Source of the DNA: Tenericutes bacterium MZ-XQ
Lineage (GTDB): Bacteria; Bacillota_I; Bacilli_A; Acholeplasmatales; Acholeplasmataceae
Assembly: GCA_002838205.1 (NCBI GenBank)
Contig: CP017950.1
Span: forward strand, 1,494,858-1,558,857
Direction of reading: 5' to 3'
DNA: 64,000 bases
How positions within the stretch are numbered: the stretch's first letter is position 1; every line of letters begins with the position of its first letter. A program made the translations under genes and the position numbers. Below the pieces are notes generated by a model. It did not search any database and had not been told where the DNA came from. It saw only the letters and a program-made list of their open reading frames with translations. Shown in pieces: positions 8,807 to 17,345 of this stretch.

Positions 8807-9814
8807 TTAAAACCATTTATGTTTTTTAAAGATATATACCATCATACCTGCGACAAGCAGACAAACAGAAATAAATATGATGACCGCATGTTCATATGCT
8901 AAAACGCCAAAATGTACAAAATTCATCCCAAAAAATCCTGTTAAAAATGATAATGGTATAAAAATTGCTGAAAATATCGTTAAGGTTGACATAATCTTAT
9001 TCATTCGTGTTGATTGATGATTCATATTCAAATCGAGTAATGTTCTCATCATATCCTTCAAATGATTTAACTTTTGATCAAGTCTACTCATATGGTCAAT
9101 CAAATCATGATAATAAGATTTGACATGACTGTTCATCATTGGATGTTGCTTTGTAAGTAAACCACTGAGTTGATCATATATAGGGCTTGTCATATTTTTA
9201 AGTTGAATCACTCTTTTTCTTAGAACATAAAAAGCTTCTTCATCAATTTGCTTTGCCTCAATAATTTGCTCTTCAAATTCATTCATTTGATCTTCTAAAT
9301 CATCTAAGATATCTAAGTGATCATCTGTGATTAAATCAAGTATCTGATAAAACATAAAATCTGATTGATTGGTTTTTAATTCGTGATATTCTTTGATAAG
9401 CACTTCTAGTGGAGCCAAGAAATTAGGCTCTTTTTCATGAAAAGAAAAGACAACATTTTTACTAGCATATATACTCATGTATCTTTTTCTTAATGTTTTT
9501 TCGTCTGTATGAAAAAATGAAAAACTCGCAAAAATATAGTCATCTCCATATTCAATCTTATTTCTTTGATGTACATTAAGTATATCTTCCATAATAAATG
9601 CATCAATGGAAAACATTTCTTTAATGTTTTCCATGACTTTAATATCGTTAAGTCCTATGACTTGTATATACTGTTGATCCTGATCAATCTTCAAATCATC
9701 AAACTTGTCAAATCGATCTTTGTGATAAACAAACCGATTAATTTTTGTTTGTTGTTCTACATGTTCTCCTGTGTAAACCATTGTTTTTGGTTTGAAATAG
9801 TCAGTGATTTTCAC
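8807..9814 (-). CDS. corA: CorA-family Mg2+/divalent cation channel
   Basis: Pentameric inner-membrane magnesium/cobalt channel. The product of about 335 residues has a long soluble alpha/beta and helical N-domain and two C-terminal TM helices (about 278-298 and 310-330). The family GMN signature after TM1 is visible (GFFGMNF), and a lysine-rich C-tail ends the protein. I prefer the GTG at 9814 because AAAGGGTGG sits six bases upstream; the GTG at 9823 would have its RBS too close. It lies 18 bases after the ABC permease gene, so it is probably the last gene of the hydrogenase transcript. Hydrophobic and GMN features are clear; the link to the hydrogenase is only positional. Confidence 0.88.
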   Translation of the reverse strand: MKITDYFKPKTMVYTGEHVEQQTKINRFVYHKDRFDKFDDLKIDQDQQYIQVIGLNDIKVMENIKEMFSIDAFIMEDILNVHQRNKIEYGDDYIFASFSFFHTDEKTLRKRYMSIYASKNVVFSFHEKEPNFLAPLEVLIKEYHELKTNQSDFMFYQILDLITDDHLDILDDLEDQMNEFEEQIIEAKQIDEEAFYVLRKRVIQLKNMTSPIYDQLSGLLTKQHPMMNSHVKSYYHDLIDHMSRLDQKLNHLKDMMRTLLDLNMNHQSTRMNKIMSTLTIFSAIFIPLSFLTGFFGMNFVHFGVLAYEHAVIIFISVCLLVAGMMVYIFKKHKWF

Positions 9815-9832
9815 ATATACCACCCTTTTTGA

Positions 9833-10564
9833 TTAGATATCGTGTTTATGCTTATAATACTTTAAAATAACTTCAAAAGCAACTGTTATCAATATCATGA
9901 CGATGGTTATCGAAAAAACAAGATCATATCTTAAATTTGTTTTCGCTTGGTATAATAGATTACCAATTGACGTAGTCGTTTGAGTGATAAACTCTGATGT
10001 AACAAGTACTTTGAACCCTAAACCAAACGACTGATACAAAGCTAAAATGACATGATCTCTTATAAAAGGTAGATATACATGTTTAACACTTAATCCTAGT
10101 TCATCGGTTTCTAAATGAAAAACATCAAGATAACTTTGATCAATACCTAAGATACCTTGATATGTTGCTTGATAAAAAAGCGGAAAAACCATTAAAAAGA
10201 CAATGATGTAGGGTGCGTATACATAACCAAAGAGAATGTATAAAATAATAATAATTGATATGATAGGAACTGTTTTCAATATAGTCACATATGGCTTGAT
10301 CCATGTTTCAACATTTGAAAACCTAGCAGCCAAGATACCTAAACATATTCCAAATAGACTAGAAAAAAAGATGCTAACAAATAGTCTGAAAAAAGAGGAC
10401 GCAAAACTTGTGATATATATCTTGTGACTCAACATTTCAATCCAGGCCTGAAGCACTTGTGAAAATGATGGCACTAAAAGAGGATGACTAACAACCTCAT
10501 ATATAATCAACCATATCAAAAATATAAACATAATTGATGATGTTTTTATAAGTCCTTTTTTCAT
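9833..10564 (-). CDS. ABC transporter permease of the nitrate/taurine (TauC/SsuC) family
   Basis: The 243-residue protein has about six TM helices and the BPD-transp-1 fold used by SsuC, TauC and ThiX-type importers (IFFSSLFGICLGILAARFSN; VFLMVFPLFYQATYQGILGI as the cytoplasmic coupling region). It starts nine bases after the gene for a matching NMT1/TauA-like binding lipoprotein. No ATPase gene is adjacent or anywhere in the window, so the pair must borrow an ATPase. Substrate unknown; family members carry sulfonates, nitrate or pyrimidine precursors of thiamine. Confidence 0.8.
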   Translation of the reverse strand: MKKGLIKTSSIMFIFLIWLIIYEVVSHPLLVPSFSQVLQAWIEMLSHKIYITSFASSFFRLFVSIFFSSLFGICLGILAARFSNVETWIKPYVTILKTVPIISIIIILYILFGYVYAPYIIVFLMVFPLFYQATYQGILGIDQSYLDVFHLETDELGLSVKHVYLPFIRDHVILALYQSFGLGFKVLVTSEFITQTTTSIGNLLYQAKTNLRYDLVFSITIVMILITVAFEVILKYYKHKHDI

Positions 10565-10573
10565 AGTATCCTT

Positions 10574-11467
10574 CTATCTATAAAAATTGTCATCAGGTAA
10601 GTCTTCTCCAACAAAATTCGGATTAAACCCTTTGAGTAATCCTAAGAAAAAGATAATGTCACCTTTTGCATCTAAACTATCTTTAAACTCAATGTTAGAT
10701 CTTGGTATGGAAGCAATAATAACCTCTTTATCTATACTTACACCAAGCTCTATGGCTAATTGAGCAGATGCTTCTTGATCTTCATTAAGCAAACGAATAG
10801 AATTTTCAAAATCCGCTTTTATATCTTCAACAGCTTGATCACTTAAAGTATGATGCACAAACACACTTGCTTGTGGAAAATCTTCATACCCAGTTAGTGT
10901 TTCATAAGCAGCTTGAAGATCAAATATATCAAGTGATGTGTTACTTGATGCAACAACACTCAATTGAGGTTCGCTCATTAAATAAACTTTACTTCCGTCT
11001 AAAACAAATTCACTAACAACTGAACTTAAACTATCTAAATAACTAATTTCAAAATCAAATTCTAAACCCTCTAATACATATTGCATGATCGCATCTGGTA
11101 TTTGATTTTTTCCAAAGGCAACAATATCAAGTTGATCCATCTCATCAATGCTTGTCTTGCTAACTAAATAGTAACTACCCCAAGTAATACTCGCTACGAG
11201 TTGATAATCTGGTTTTGAATCGTAAAGTTTAGCACCTAAGTTTGTTGGTGCAATAATGACATCGTAAGATGCTGATCCAAATGCGGCAACAAGTGGATCA
11301 GCACCTTCTACGATTGTGATGTCATAGTCATCACTTGCTTGCATGTATAATTGAGCAAGTTGCGGCAAACCTGCCGGAACAATCATCTGTATGTCTTCAT
11401 GTTTACATGATGATAGCATAATAGTTGTCATGCCTATAAAGATCATCATCAAACATTTATTCAACAT
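10574..11467 (-). CDS. ABC transporter substrate-binding lipoprotein (TauA/NMT1-like)
   Basis: Extracellular ligand-binding component partnering the TauC/SsuC-like permease downstream. The start at 11467 (MLNKCLMMIFIGMTTIML) gives a lipoprotein signal with lipobox LSSC at Cys21; earlier in-frame codons would bury it. The start overlaps the stop of the hydrogenase gene by 11 bases, so translation is coupled. The fold shows the type II periplasmic-binding pattern MIVPAGLPQLAQLYMQ then ASYDVIIAPTNLGAKLY, as in proteins that bind small anionic or aromatic ligands. The ligand cannot be read from sequence. The position at the end of a hydrogenase operon is unusual. Confidence 0.8.
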   Translation of the reverse strand: MLNKCLMMIFIGMTTIMLSSCKHEDIQMIVPAGLPQLAQLYMQASDDYDITIVEGADPLVAAFGSASYDVIIAPTNLGAKLYDSKPDYQLVASITWGSYYLVSKTSIDEMDQLDIVAFGKNQIPDAIMQYVLEGLEFDFEISYLDSLSSVVSEFVLDGSKVYLMSEPQLSVVASSNTSLDIFDLQAAYETLTGYEDFPQASVFVHHTLSDQAVEDIKADFENSIRLLNEDQEASAQLAIELGVSIDKEVIIASIPRSNIEFKDSLDAKGDIIFFLGLLKGFNPNFVGEDLPDDNFYR

Positions 11468-13220
11468 CACTGTAAGCTTCTCTCTTTTGATAGTTTGTAT
11501 GTAGTAGTTCATGAGCTTTCTTAGAATAAGGTTTTTCTAAAAATTCTTCATATAGTTTTAAGACGAACTCATTTTGATGAGATTTTCTTAACGTATGTTT
11601 CTCATCAATATCATATAAAACACCAGCTCTTAAGGCTCTGACATCATATTTTTCTTGATCGATGGCTTTAACAATAGGCTGTCCACCTCCATTGATACAT
11701 CCACCTGTACAGCCCATAAATTCAACAAAATGATATTTGTTTGGATTTTGCTTTATCATTTCTAAGAATTCTAGAATTGCAACTCCACCATGAACAACAG
11801 CAACATTTAAATCCATATCTGCAATTCTATATGTTGCTTCTTTGATATCGGCATTTCCTCTGACTTGTTTGAACTCAACTGGTGTAGATTTGTTTTCTAA
11901 AATTTCGCTCACCGTTCTAAGAGCAGCTTCCATTACACCACCTGTAGCTCCGAATATGGTTCCAGCGCCTGTATATGATGCAAGCATACCATAGGGTTTA
12001 CTATCTTCAAGATTTTGAAAATCAATACCTCTTCTTCGAATCAATCTAGCAAACTCTCTTGTTGTTAGTACATAATCAACATCTCTATATCCATCTCTAC
12101 CCATTTCTTCTCTGTTTGCTTCTGCTTTTTTTGCAATACAAGGCATGATAGAAACAGACACTATATGTTTAGGATCTACTTCCATTTTTTCAGCATAATA
12201 TGTCTTAATCAAAGCACCTGCCATTTGTTGAGGTGATTTACATGAAGATAGATTAGGGATAAACTCTGGATAGTACAATTCTAATAAATTAATCCATCCA
12301 GGTGAACATGAAGTAAACATTGGAAACTTTCCACCTGTTTCTAATCTATGAATGAGTTCAGTACCCTCTTCCATAATGGTTAAATCAGCTGTAAAGTTTG
12401 TATCCATGATTTCATCAACACCTAGTTTTTTAAGTGCAGAAAACATTTTACCTTCAACATTTGTACCAATTGGATAACCAAATTCTTCTCCAAGAGCAGC
12501 TCTAACTGCTGGAGCAACTTGGACGACGATTTTTTTGTTTGGATCTCTTAAATCTCTTTCCATCTGCTTAATATAATCATATCCTTTGATCGCTCCAGTT
12601 GGACATGCCCCAATACATTTACCACAATAGATACAGCCGCTATCGGCAATATCGTGAAATAGTGCTGGACCAACATATGTCTTATTACCACGTTCATTAA
12701 AACTAAGCACTGACAATCCACTATATTTTTCACATGCAGATACGCATCGTCCACATAAAATACATTTGCTACTGTCAATAACCATCACTTTTGAATCATC
12801 TTGATAATGATAAAAATCTAAATCACATGGACCATAAGCATTTGTATATTCGTTATCGATTGAGTACTTTCTAAGTAAATCTAAAAATTCACAATTATTT
12901 TCTCTAGAGCACTTAAAACATTCAAACTGGTGTCTATGCGTTAAAAGTTCAAGATTTAAAGTCACATTGTCATAAATCTCTTGGTCATCAGTAATAATCT
13001 TCATGCCTTCTTCAACTATCGTTTTGCATGAAGGTTTCAAGTTTTTTTGTCCTTCAACTTTTACAGAACAAATACGGCAATTGCCTTCTTCATGGACGTC
13101 TTTTAGAAAGCATAAACGCGGAATAAATATATCATTTTTTTCTGCTGCTTTTAAGATTGTATCTCCCTGATCTGCTAAAAGATCGATACCATTAATATTT
13201 ATTTTAACTTTTTTATCCAT
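11457..13220 (-). CDS. hndD: [FeFe] hydrogenase catalytic subunit (HndD/HydA type)
   Basis: Reversible H2 formation at the H-cluster. Domains in order of the 587 residues: N-terminal [2Fe-2S] domain (Cys at CFLKDVHEEGNCRIC and later), a His/Cys [4Fe-4S] motif (HQFECFKCSRENNCEF), two [4Fe-4S] ferredoxin motifs (CILCGRCVSAC; CIYCGKCIGACP), then the H-cluster domain with L1 FTSCSPGW, L2 MPCIAKKAE and L3 GCTGGCINGGGQP. L1 has Ser where the second Cys of the common TSCCPGW is found. Length and domain order fit trimeric or tetrameric NAD(P)-linked bifurcating enzymes. It shares one base with the stop of hndC upstream. Maturases HydE, HydF and HydG are not in the window. Confidence 0.96.
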   Translation of the reverse strand: MDKKVKININGIDLLADQGDTILKAAEKNDIFIPRLCFLKDVHEEGNCRICSVKVEGQKNLKPSCKTIVEEGMKIITDDQEIYDNVTLNLELLTHRHQFECFKCSRENNCEFLDLLRKYSIDNEYTNAYGPCDLDFYHYQDDSKVMVIDSSKCILCGRCVSACEKYSGLSVLSFNERGNKTYVGPALFHDIADSGCIYCGKCIGACPTGAIKGYDYIKQMERDLRDPNKKIVVQVAPAVRAALGEEFGYPIGTNVEGKMFSALKKLGVDEIMDTNFTADLTIMEEGTELIHRLETGGKFPMFTSCSPGWINLLELYYPEFIPNLSSCKSPQQMAGALIKTYYAEKMEVDPKHIVSVSIMPCIAKKAEANREEMGRDGYRDVDYVLTTREFARLIRRRGIDFQNLEDSKPYGMLASYTGAGTIFGATGGVMEAALRTVSEILENKSTPVEFKQVRGNADIKEATYRIADMDLNVAVVHGGVAILEFLEMIKQNPNKYHFVEFMGCTGGCINGGGQPIVKAIDQEKYDVRALRAGVLYDIDEKHTLRKSHQNEFVLKLYEEFLEKPYSKKAHELLHTNYQKREAYSDVE

Positions 13221-15028
13221 TATATGATACCTCTTTCTAAGGGTTGACTAGATATAGCACCTACTGGACATGCTTTCTTGCAAGCTCCACATTGAATACA
13301 TAGCTCTGGATCTATTGTATGAACTTGTCTTGGCCATCCAGAAATTGCATTGACCGGACAGTTCTTAGCACATTTTGTACAACCAATACAACTATCGTCG
13401 ATCACATAATTCGTTAGATTTCTACAAACACCAGCAGGACATGATTTATCAACAACGTGTGCAATATATTCTTCTCTGAAATGCTTTAAAGTTGATAGTA
13501 CCGGATTTGGTGCAGTCTGACCTAGCCCACATAATGATGTTTTTTGGATCATTTCACCAAGTCTTTCAAGTTCATCAATATCATCTAGGGTTCCATTTCC
13601 ATCACAAATTCTATTTAAGATGTCTAACATCAGTTTTGTACCTTCACGACAAGGTGTACACTTACCGCATGATTCATCAACTGTAAAATCTAAATAAAAT
13701 CTAGCAACGTCTACCATACAGTTATCTTCATCCATGATAATCATCCCACCAGAGCCCATCATAGACCCTAATTTGGTTAAGTTTTCAAAGTCAATCGGTG
13801 TATCTAAATCTTTTTCTGTAATACATCCACCAGATGGACCACCTGTTTGAATAGCTTTAAATTTACGTTTATTTGGTATACCTCCACCGATTTCATAAAC
13901 GACTTCACGAAGTGTCGTTCCCATAGGAACTTCAACAAGACCTGTATTATTAATTTTCCCACCTAAAGCAAACACTTTTGTGCCTGATGAGTTTTTAGTT
14001 CCGATGGATTTAAAATAATCGGCTCCTTTTAAGAAAATCACTGGAATATTGGCAAATGTTTCAACGTTATTAACGTTTGTTGGATATCCCCATAATCCTT
14101 TGATTGCTGGGAATGGAGGTTTTAATACTGGCATCCCACGATAGCCTTCAATTGACTTAATGAGTGCAGTTTCTTCACCACAAACAAATGCACCAGCGCC
14201 TAAGCGAATATCTATATCGAAGCTAAAACCTGAATCAAATATATTATCTCCTAATAGATTGTAGGACCTAGCTTCTTCTATTGCATGTTTCAATCTTTCT
14301 ACTGCAACTGGATATTCAGCTCTAACATAGATATATCCTTGATTTGATCCAATTGCATAACCACAAATGGCCATTGCTTCGATTACAGAATGAGGGTCAC
14401 CTTCTAAAATAGCACGATCCATAAAAGCACCTGGATCACCTTCGTCAGCGTTACAAATCACAAATTTAGTATCATTTTCTGATTGTGCTGCAAACATCCA
14501 TTTTTTTCCAGTTAAAAAGCCTCCGCCCCCACGGCCTTTTAAACCTGAATCAGTAACTTCTTTAATGACATCTTCTGGAGTCATTTCTGAAAGAATATTC
14601 CCCAACGCTAAGTAACCATCTCTTGCGATATATTCTTTGATATCTAGCGGATTGATTTGTCCACAATTTCTAAGTGCAATTCGTTTTTGTTTAGAGTAAA
14701 ACTTAAGTTCACTCATTTGCTTAATCTTACCTTTATCCAAAGGGTTTTTCACGAGTAAGCGATCAATAACTCTACCCTTTAACAAATGTTCTTCACAAAT
14801 GGCTTTTACATCGCTGACTTTAACATGCGCGTAAAATGTTTCATCTGGATAAACAACAATAACCGGTCCTCTTTCACAAAGACCGAAACAGCCTGTTAAA
14901 ACCAGACCAACTTCTTCTTTAATTCCAAGTAAGGTCAGTTCTTCTTCAAAAGCTTTCTTGATTTCTTTTGATTGTGAACTCATGCATCCAGTGCCTCCAC
15001 AAATGAGGACTTGAGTACGTTCTAACAT
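13220..15028 (-). CDS. hndC: NAD(P)-binding flavoprotein subunit of the hydrogenase (HndC/HydB, NuoF-like)
   Basis: Carries electrons between NAD(P)H/FMN and the hydrogenase subunit, possibly with flavin-based bifurcation to ferredoxin. Domains: thioredoxin-like [2Fe-2S] at residues 1-90 (CGGTGC; CFGLCERGPV), NuoF-like NADH/FMN core (GLKGRGGGGFLTGKKW, CNADEGDPGAFMDR), the [4Fe-4S] motif ESCGKCTPCREGT and a C-terminal two-cluster ferredoxin (CIGCTKCAKNCP; CIQCGACKKACP). I chose the ATG at 15028, one base after the hndB stop and with AAAGGGTG upstream; the frame also has a GTG at 15037. About 602 residues, normal for the family. Confidence 0.95.
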   Translation of the reverse strand: MLERTQVLICGGTGCMSSQSKEIKKAFEEELTLLGIKEEVGLVLTGCFGLCERGPVIVVYPDETFYAHVKVSDVKAICEEHLLKGRVIDRLLVKNPLDKGKIKQMSELKFYSKQKRIALRNCGQINPLDIKEYIARDGYLALGNILSEMTPEDVIKEVTDSGLKGRGGGGFLTGKKWMFAAQSENDTKFVICNADEGDPGAFMDRAILEGDPHSVIEAMAICGYAIGSNQGYIYVRAEYPVAVERLKHAIEEARSYNLLGDNIFDSGFSFDIDIRLGAGAFVCGEETALIKSIEGYRGMPVLKPPFPAIKGLWGYPTNVNNVETFANIPVIFLKGADYFKSIGTKNSSGTKVFALGGKINNTGLVEVPMGTTLREVVYEIGGGIPNKRKFKAIQTGGPSGGCITEKDLDTPIDFENLTKLGSMMGSGGMIIMDEDNCMVDVARFYLDFTVDESCGKCTPCREGTKLMLDILNRICDGNGTLDDIDELERLGEMIQKTSLCGLGQTAPNPVLSTLKHFREEYIAHVVDKSCPAGVCRNLTNYVIDDSCIGCTKCAKNCPVNAISGWPRQVHTIDPELCIQCGACKKACPVGAISSQPLERGII

Positions 15029-15029
15029 G

Positions 15030-15401
15030 TCATACACCCTTTCTATTCGATAATAAATATCTTGTCACTGGTTGGTGATTCATGATATGTTTATCAACGA
15101 TTTCTCTAACCATTGGTATGGTTAAACTACAGTAGATATATGATTGACCAGATTCATCTATGAGTTCTGCCATGGGCTCATAAGCACATTCACCCATACA
15201 TCCTACTTGAGTTACTGTAACATTTTTTAAATCGTGAAATTCAACTTGCTCTAAAAAAGCATTCATGACTGGTCTTGCGCCACTTGCGATGCCGCATGTG
15301 CCCATACCAACTTGAATTCTAAATCCGTCTTTGACATCTCTCATTGTCATCTTTTTTAGTGATTCATCTCTTAATTTTTTTAGTTCGTCTAGAGTTTTCA
15401 T
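15030..15401 (-). CDS. hndB: HndB-like thioredoxin-fold [2Fe-2S] protein of the hydrogenase
   Basis: Small electron-transfer subunit found in NADP-reducing hydrogenases of the Hnd type. The 123-residue product has the family N-terminus (TLDELKKLRDESLKKM) and cluster cysteines in VGMGTCGIASGA and in QVGCMGECAYEP. It overlaps the preceding HATPase gene by four bases and ends one base before the hndC start, so it is firmly in the operon. Cluster binding follows from the family; the exact role of HndB in electron transfer is less clear than that of HndA and HndC. Confidence 0.88.
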   Translation of the reverse strand: MKTLDELKKLRDESLKKMTMRDVKDGFRIQVGMGTCGIASGARPVMNAFLEQVEFHDLKNVTVTQVGCMGECAYEPMAELIDESGQSYIYCSLTIPMVREIVDKHIMNHQPVTRYLLSNRKGV

Positions 15402-15919
15402 ATGTCTACCCCTATATTTCTTAGTTTTTGATTAATATTTTCTTCGATATATTTTTTTATACCGACAGTTTTCTCTTTGGATAAAATTTGCTTTAAATCA
15501 AACATGTAGAATTGTCCATTTTTTATATATAATCTAATGTTTGTCAAGTCTTCATACATATATAAATCTGAAATGATACTTCCAAAATTCCCAAATTTTG
15601 GAAAATCAATATGCTGATGATTAAATGTTAATCTTAAAGTTGTTCCATGATCTTTTTTTGATTTGAGCTCAAATGATCCTTCTGTTTGATTAACTAAATC
15701 ATAGATCATTGATAATCCCAAACCAACACTACGGTTTTTATTCGTTGTATAATTGAAGTTTGTGACTTTATCTAATGCTTCTTGATCCATGCCTATACCA
15801 TCATCTTGAATGATAATCGTTAAAACATTAGAAAGAGAGAGGGTTAAGATAATGGTATTTGCTTTTGCATGGATTGAGTTTTGACAAAGGTCATAAATAT
15901 AATCTGATAAATTAGTCAT
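15398..15919 (-). CDS. Stand-alone HATPase_c ATP-binding protein in the hydrogenase operon
   Basis: The 173-residue protein is little more than a GHKL ATP-binding domain. It has the N-box (DLCQNSIHAKANTI), G1 box (QDDGIGMDQ) and G2 box (RSVGLGLSMIYDLV), all intact, so ATP binding is likely. There is no dimerisation/phosphoacceptor His domain, no sensor and no TM segment. It overlaps its neighbours by four (hndB) and eight (PHP) bases. Similar stand-alone kinases-like genes occur next to NADH-linked hydrogenases in other anaerobic Firmicutes; their function is not established, and I infer only a regulatory role. Confidence 0.8.
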   Translation of the reverse strand: MTNLSDYIYDLCQNSIHAKANTIILTLSLSNVLTIIIQDDGIGMDQEALDKVTNFNYTTNKNRSVGLGLSMIYDLVNQTEGSFELKSKKDHGTTLRLTFNHQHIDFPKFGNFGSIISDLYMYEDLTNIRLYIKNGQFYMFDLKQILSKEKTVGIKKYIEENINQKLRNIGVDI

Positions 15920-16592
15920 GATTAAAGTACCTAAAAAAATGATCTATATCTAGTTTTTCAATTTCGATCGTATTTTGATCTGTTTTTTCTAACAGGTCAA
16001 TAATTTGATGCGCATCTGAATTAAACATATATATCTGTTTATGATCATCTGGTTTTTTAAACTTGTATTCGACAGCATCTACATTAACTTGATCTAGATA
16101 CTTTATACCTGATCGAAATTTTCGATCAATATGAGCAAAAACCAATAAGTGATCGTATGTTTTCAGTATTTTAATTAACTCAAAAATAGATATATCCATT
16201 GGATTTGTTAATAAATATGGATAAGTATCGATGATTTCGTCATAAATATTAGTAATTTCTTGATTGCCAAATAAATCAACATCGTATGTTTCTTTTACTT
16301 TATATGGCTCTAGTTTTTCATCAAAACTTAATGCATCATTTACTGTTTTGAAATAACATAGAACATCAAAGTTCTCTTTAACAGTTACTTCAATGCCAGG
16401 AATAAAAAGCATGTCATAACTTTTTGATATTTCATCGCATATTTCAAGTTGTTTGCAGGAGTTGTGATCCGTAACAGCTATGATGTCTAGTCCTTTGATT
16501 TTTGCCATATTAAATATATTATGCGGTGTCATCAGCACATCAGCACAAGGAGATAATACACTATGAATATGTAGATCATATGCATATTTCAT
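15912..16592 (-). CDS. PHP-domain metal-dependent phosphoesterase
   Basis: The 226-residue protein is a single PHP domain. Metal-binding motifs are all present: HIHSVLSPCAD, VTDHNS, a Glu in FIPGIEVT, His in FAHIDRKF and the closing NSDAHQI. An active phosphoesterase (nucleotide- or polyphosphate-type) is therefore likely, but the substrate is unknown. It overlaps both neighbours by four to eight bases within the run of small genes between hydrogenase subunits. Its company with HATPase and DRTGG proteins hints at a signalling pathway that makes or breaks a phosphorylated compound; that is inference. Confidence 0.85.
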   Translation of the reverse strand: MKYAYDLHIHSVLSPCADVLMTPHNIFNMAKIKGLDIIAVTDHNSCKQLEICDEISKSYDMLFIPGIEVTVKENFDVLCYFKTVNDALSFDEKLEPYKVKETYDVDLFGNQEITNIYDEIIDTYPYLLTNPMDISIFELIKILKTYDHLLVFAHIDRKFRSGIKYLDQVNVDAVEYKFKKPDDHKQIYMFNSDAHQIIDLLEKTDQNTIEIEKLDIDHFFRYFNHD

Positions 16593-16924
16593 ATAAATCC
16601 TCTTTGGAATAAATCAATGATCACTTCATGTGTCATATATGCTGTTTTTACAAGTGCGATGTTTTCTGTGTTTGCTCTATCAATAAATTTTTGTTCAACA
16701 TCTTGGTTATCGACGATAATCACCAACTCAACATCAAGCATAACAGCTAATGAAATGGTTGTTTGTGAAGTAATTAAAGTGATCAAAGCTTCTTTATGTT
16801 TCATATGTTTTATTGCGGAACTTAATAAATCAGTTGCATAAACACCTTGAAACTCATTGTTCATTGTCTCCCTATTTGTAATAAGTTCATAATTAGAACT
16901 AAGCATATCTTTAACTTTATACAT
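16589..16924 (-). CDS. DRTGG-domain protein (second copy in operon)
   Basis: About 111 residues with the DRTGG fold (EALITLITSQTTISLAVMLDVELVIIVD; ALVKTAYMTHEVIIDLFQRG). This domain occurs in the middle of Pta-like and CBS-pyrophosphatase-like proteins, where it may bind nucleotides, and its free-standing form is typical of hydrogenase operons. I use the ATG at 16924, with GGTGAT upstream and an eight-base overlap with the preceding gene; a TTG at 16936 is the alternative. It is diverged from the other DRTGG gene at 17339-17722, so it is an old duplication. Function unknown. Confidence 0.75.
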   Translation of the reverse strand: MYKVKDMLSSNYELITNRETMNNEFQGVYATDLLSSAIKHMKHKEALITLITSQTTISLAVMLDVELVIIVDNQDVEQKFIDRANTENIALVKTAYMTHEVIIDLFQRGFI

Positions 16925-17345
16925 ACTTATCACCAACGATAAAAATCATACGAATATGTGTACCTTCAGGACTTGAATTAATTTCCATAATATCTGACAA
17001 TCTTTTCATATTAGATAGTCCCATTCCGGCACCAAAACCATTCATGTGATCATGTTCGGTTGCAGTACTGTATCCTTCAGTCATGGCAAGATCAATATCC
17101 AATATACCAGGACCATCATCATACACATTGACTTCAAAGTGACTCTCTTCATAATGCGTAAAAGTCATGTATCCACCTACCGAATGAATTACAACATTAA
17201 TCTCTGCCTCATAGCATGATCCACAAATCCTTTTAAGTAAAGATCTATCAATATTTAATTGCTTCAGCCATTTTTTAATGTCTGATGAAGCTCTACCTGC
17301 TAACTCATAGTTTTTAGCTATGATTTGGTATTCTTTTTCTACCAT
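16917..17345 (-). CDS. Anti-sigma-factor-like HATPase (RsbW family)
   Basis: The 142-residue product resembles serine-kinase anti-sigma factors. It has an N-box (CYEAEINVVIHSV), G1 (VYDDGPGILD) and G2 (GFGAGMGLSNMKRLSD). It has no membrane or sensor part. It starts inside the end of the first DRTGG gene (seven-base overlap) and runs into the second. No sigma factor or anti-anti-sigma (STAS) gene is in the window, so the usual RsbW partner-switching set is absent here. The pairing with DRTGG genes on both sides suggests these small proteins act together. ATP binding is supported by motifs; the target is unknown. Confidence 0.8.
   Translation of the reverse strand: MVEKEYQIIAKNYELAGRASSDIKKWLKQLNIDRSLLKRICGSCYEAEINVVIHSVGGYMTFTHYEESHFEVNVYDDGPGILDIDLAMTEGYSTATEHDHMNGFGAGMGLSNMKRLSDIMEINSSPEGTHIRMIFIVGDKYV

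Noticed and set aside
16917-17345. Complete RsbW-sigma factor partner-switching module
   Set aside because: No sigma factor or STAS anti-antagonist gene is in the window; only the kinase-like part is there.
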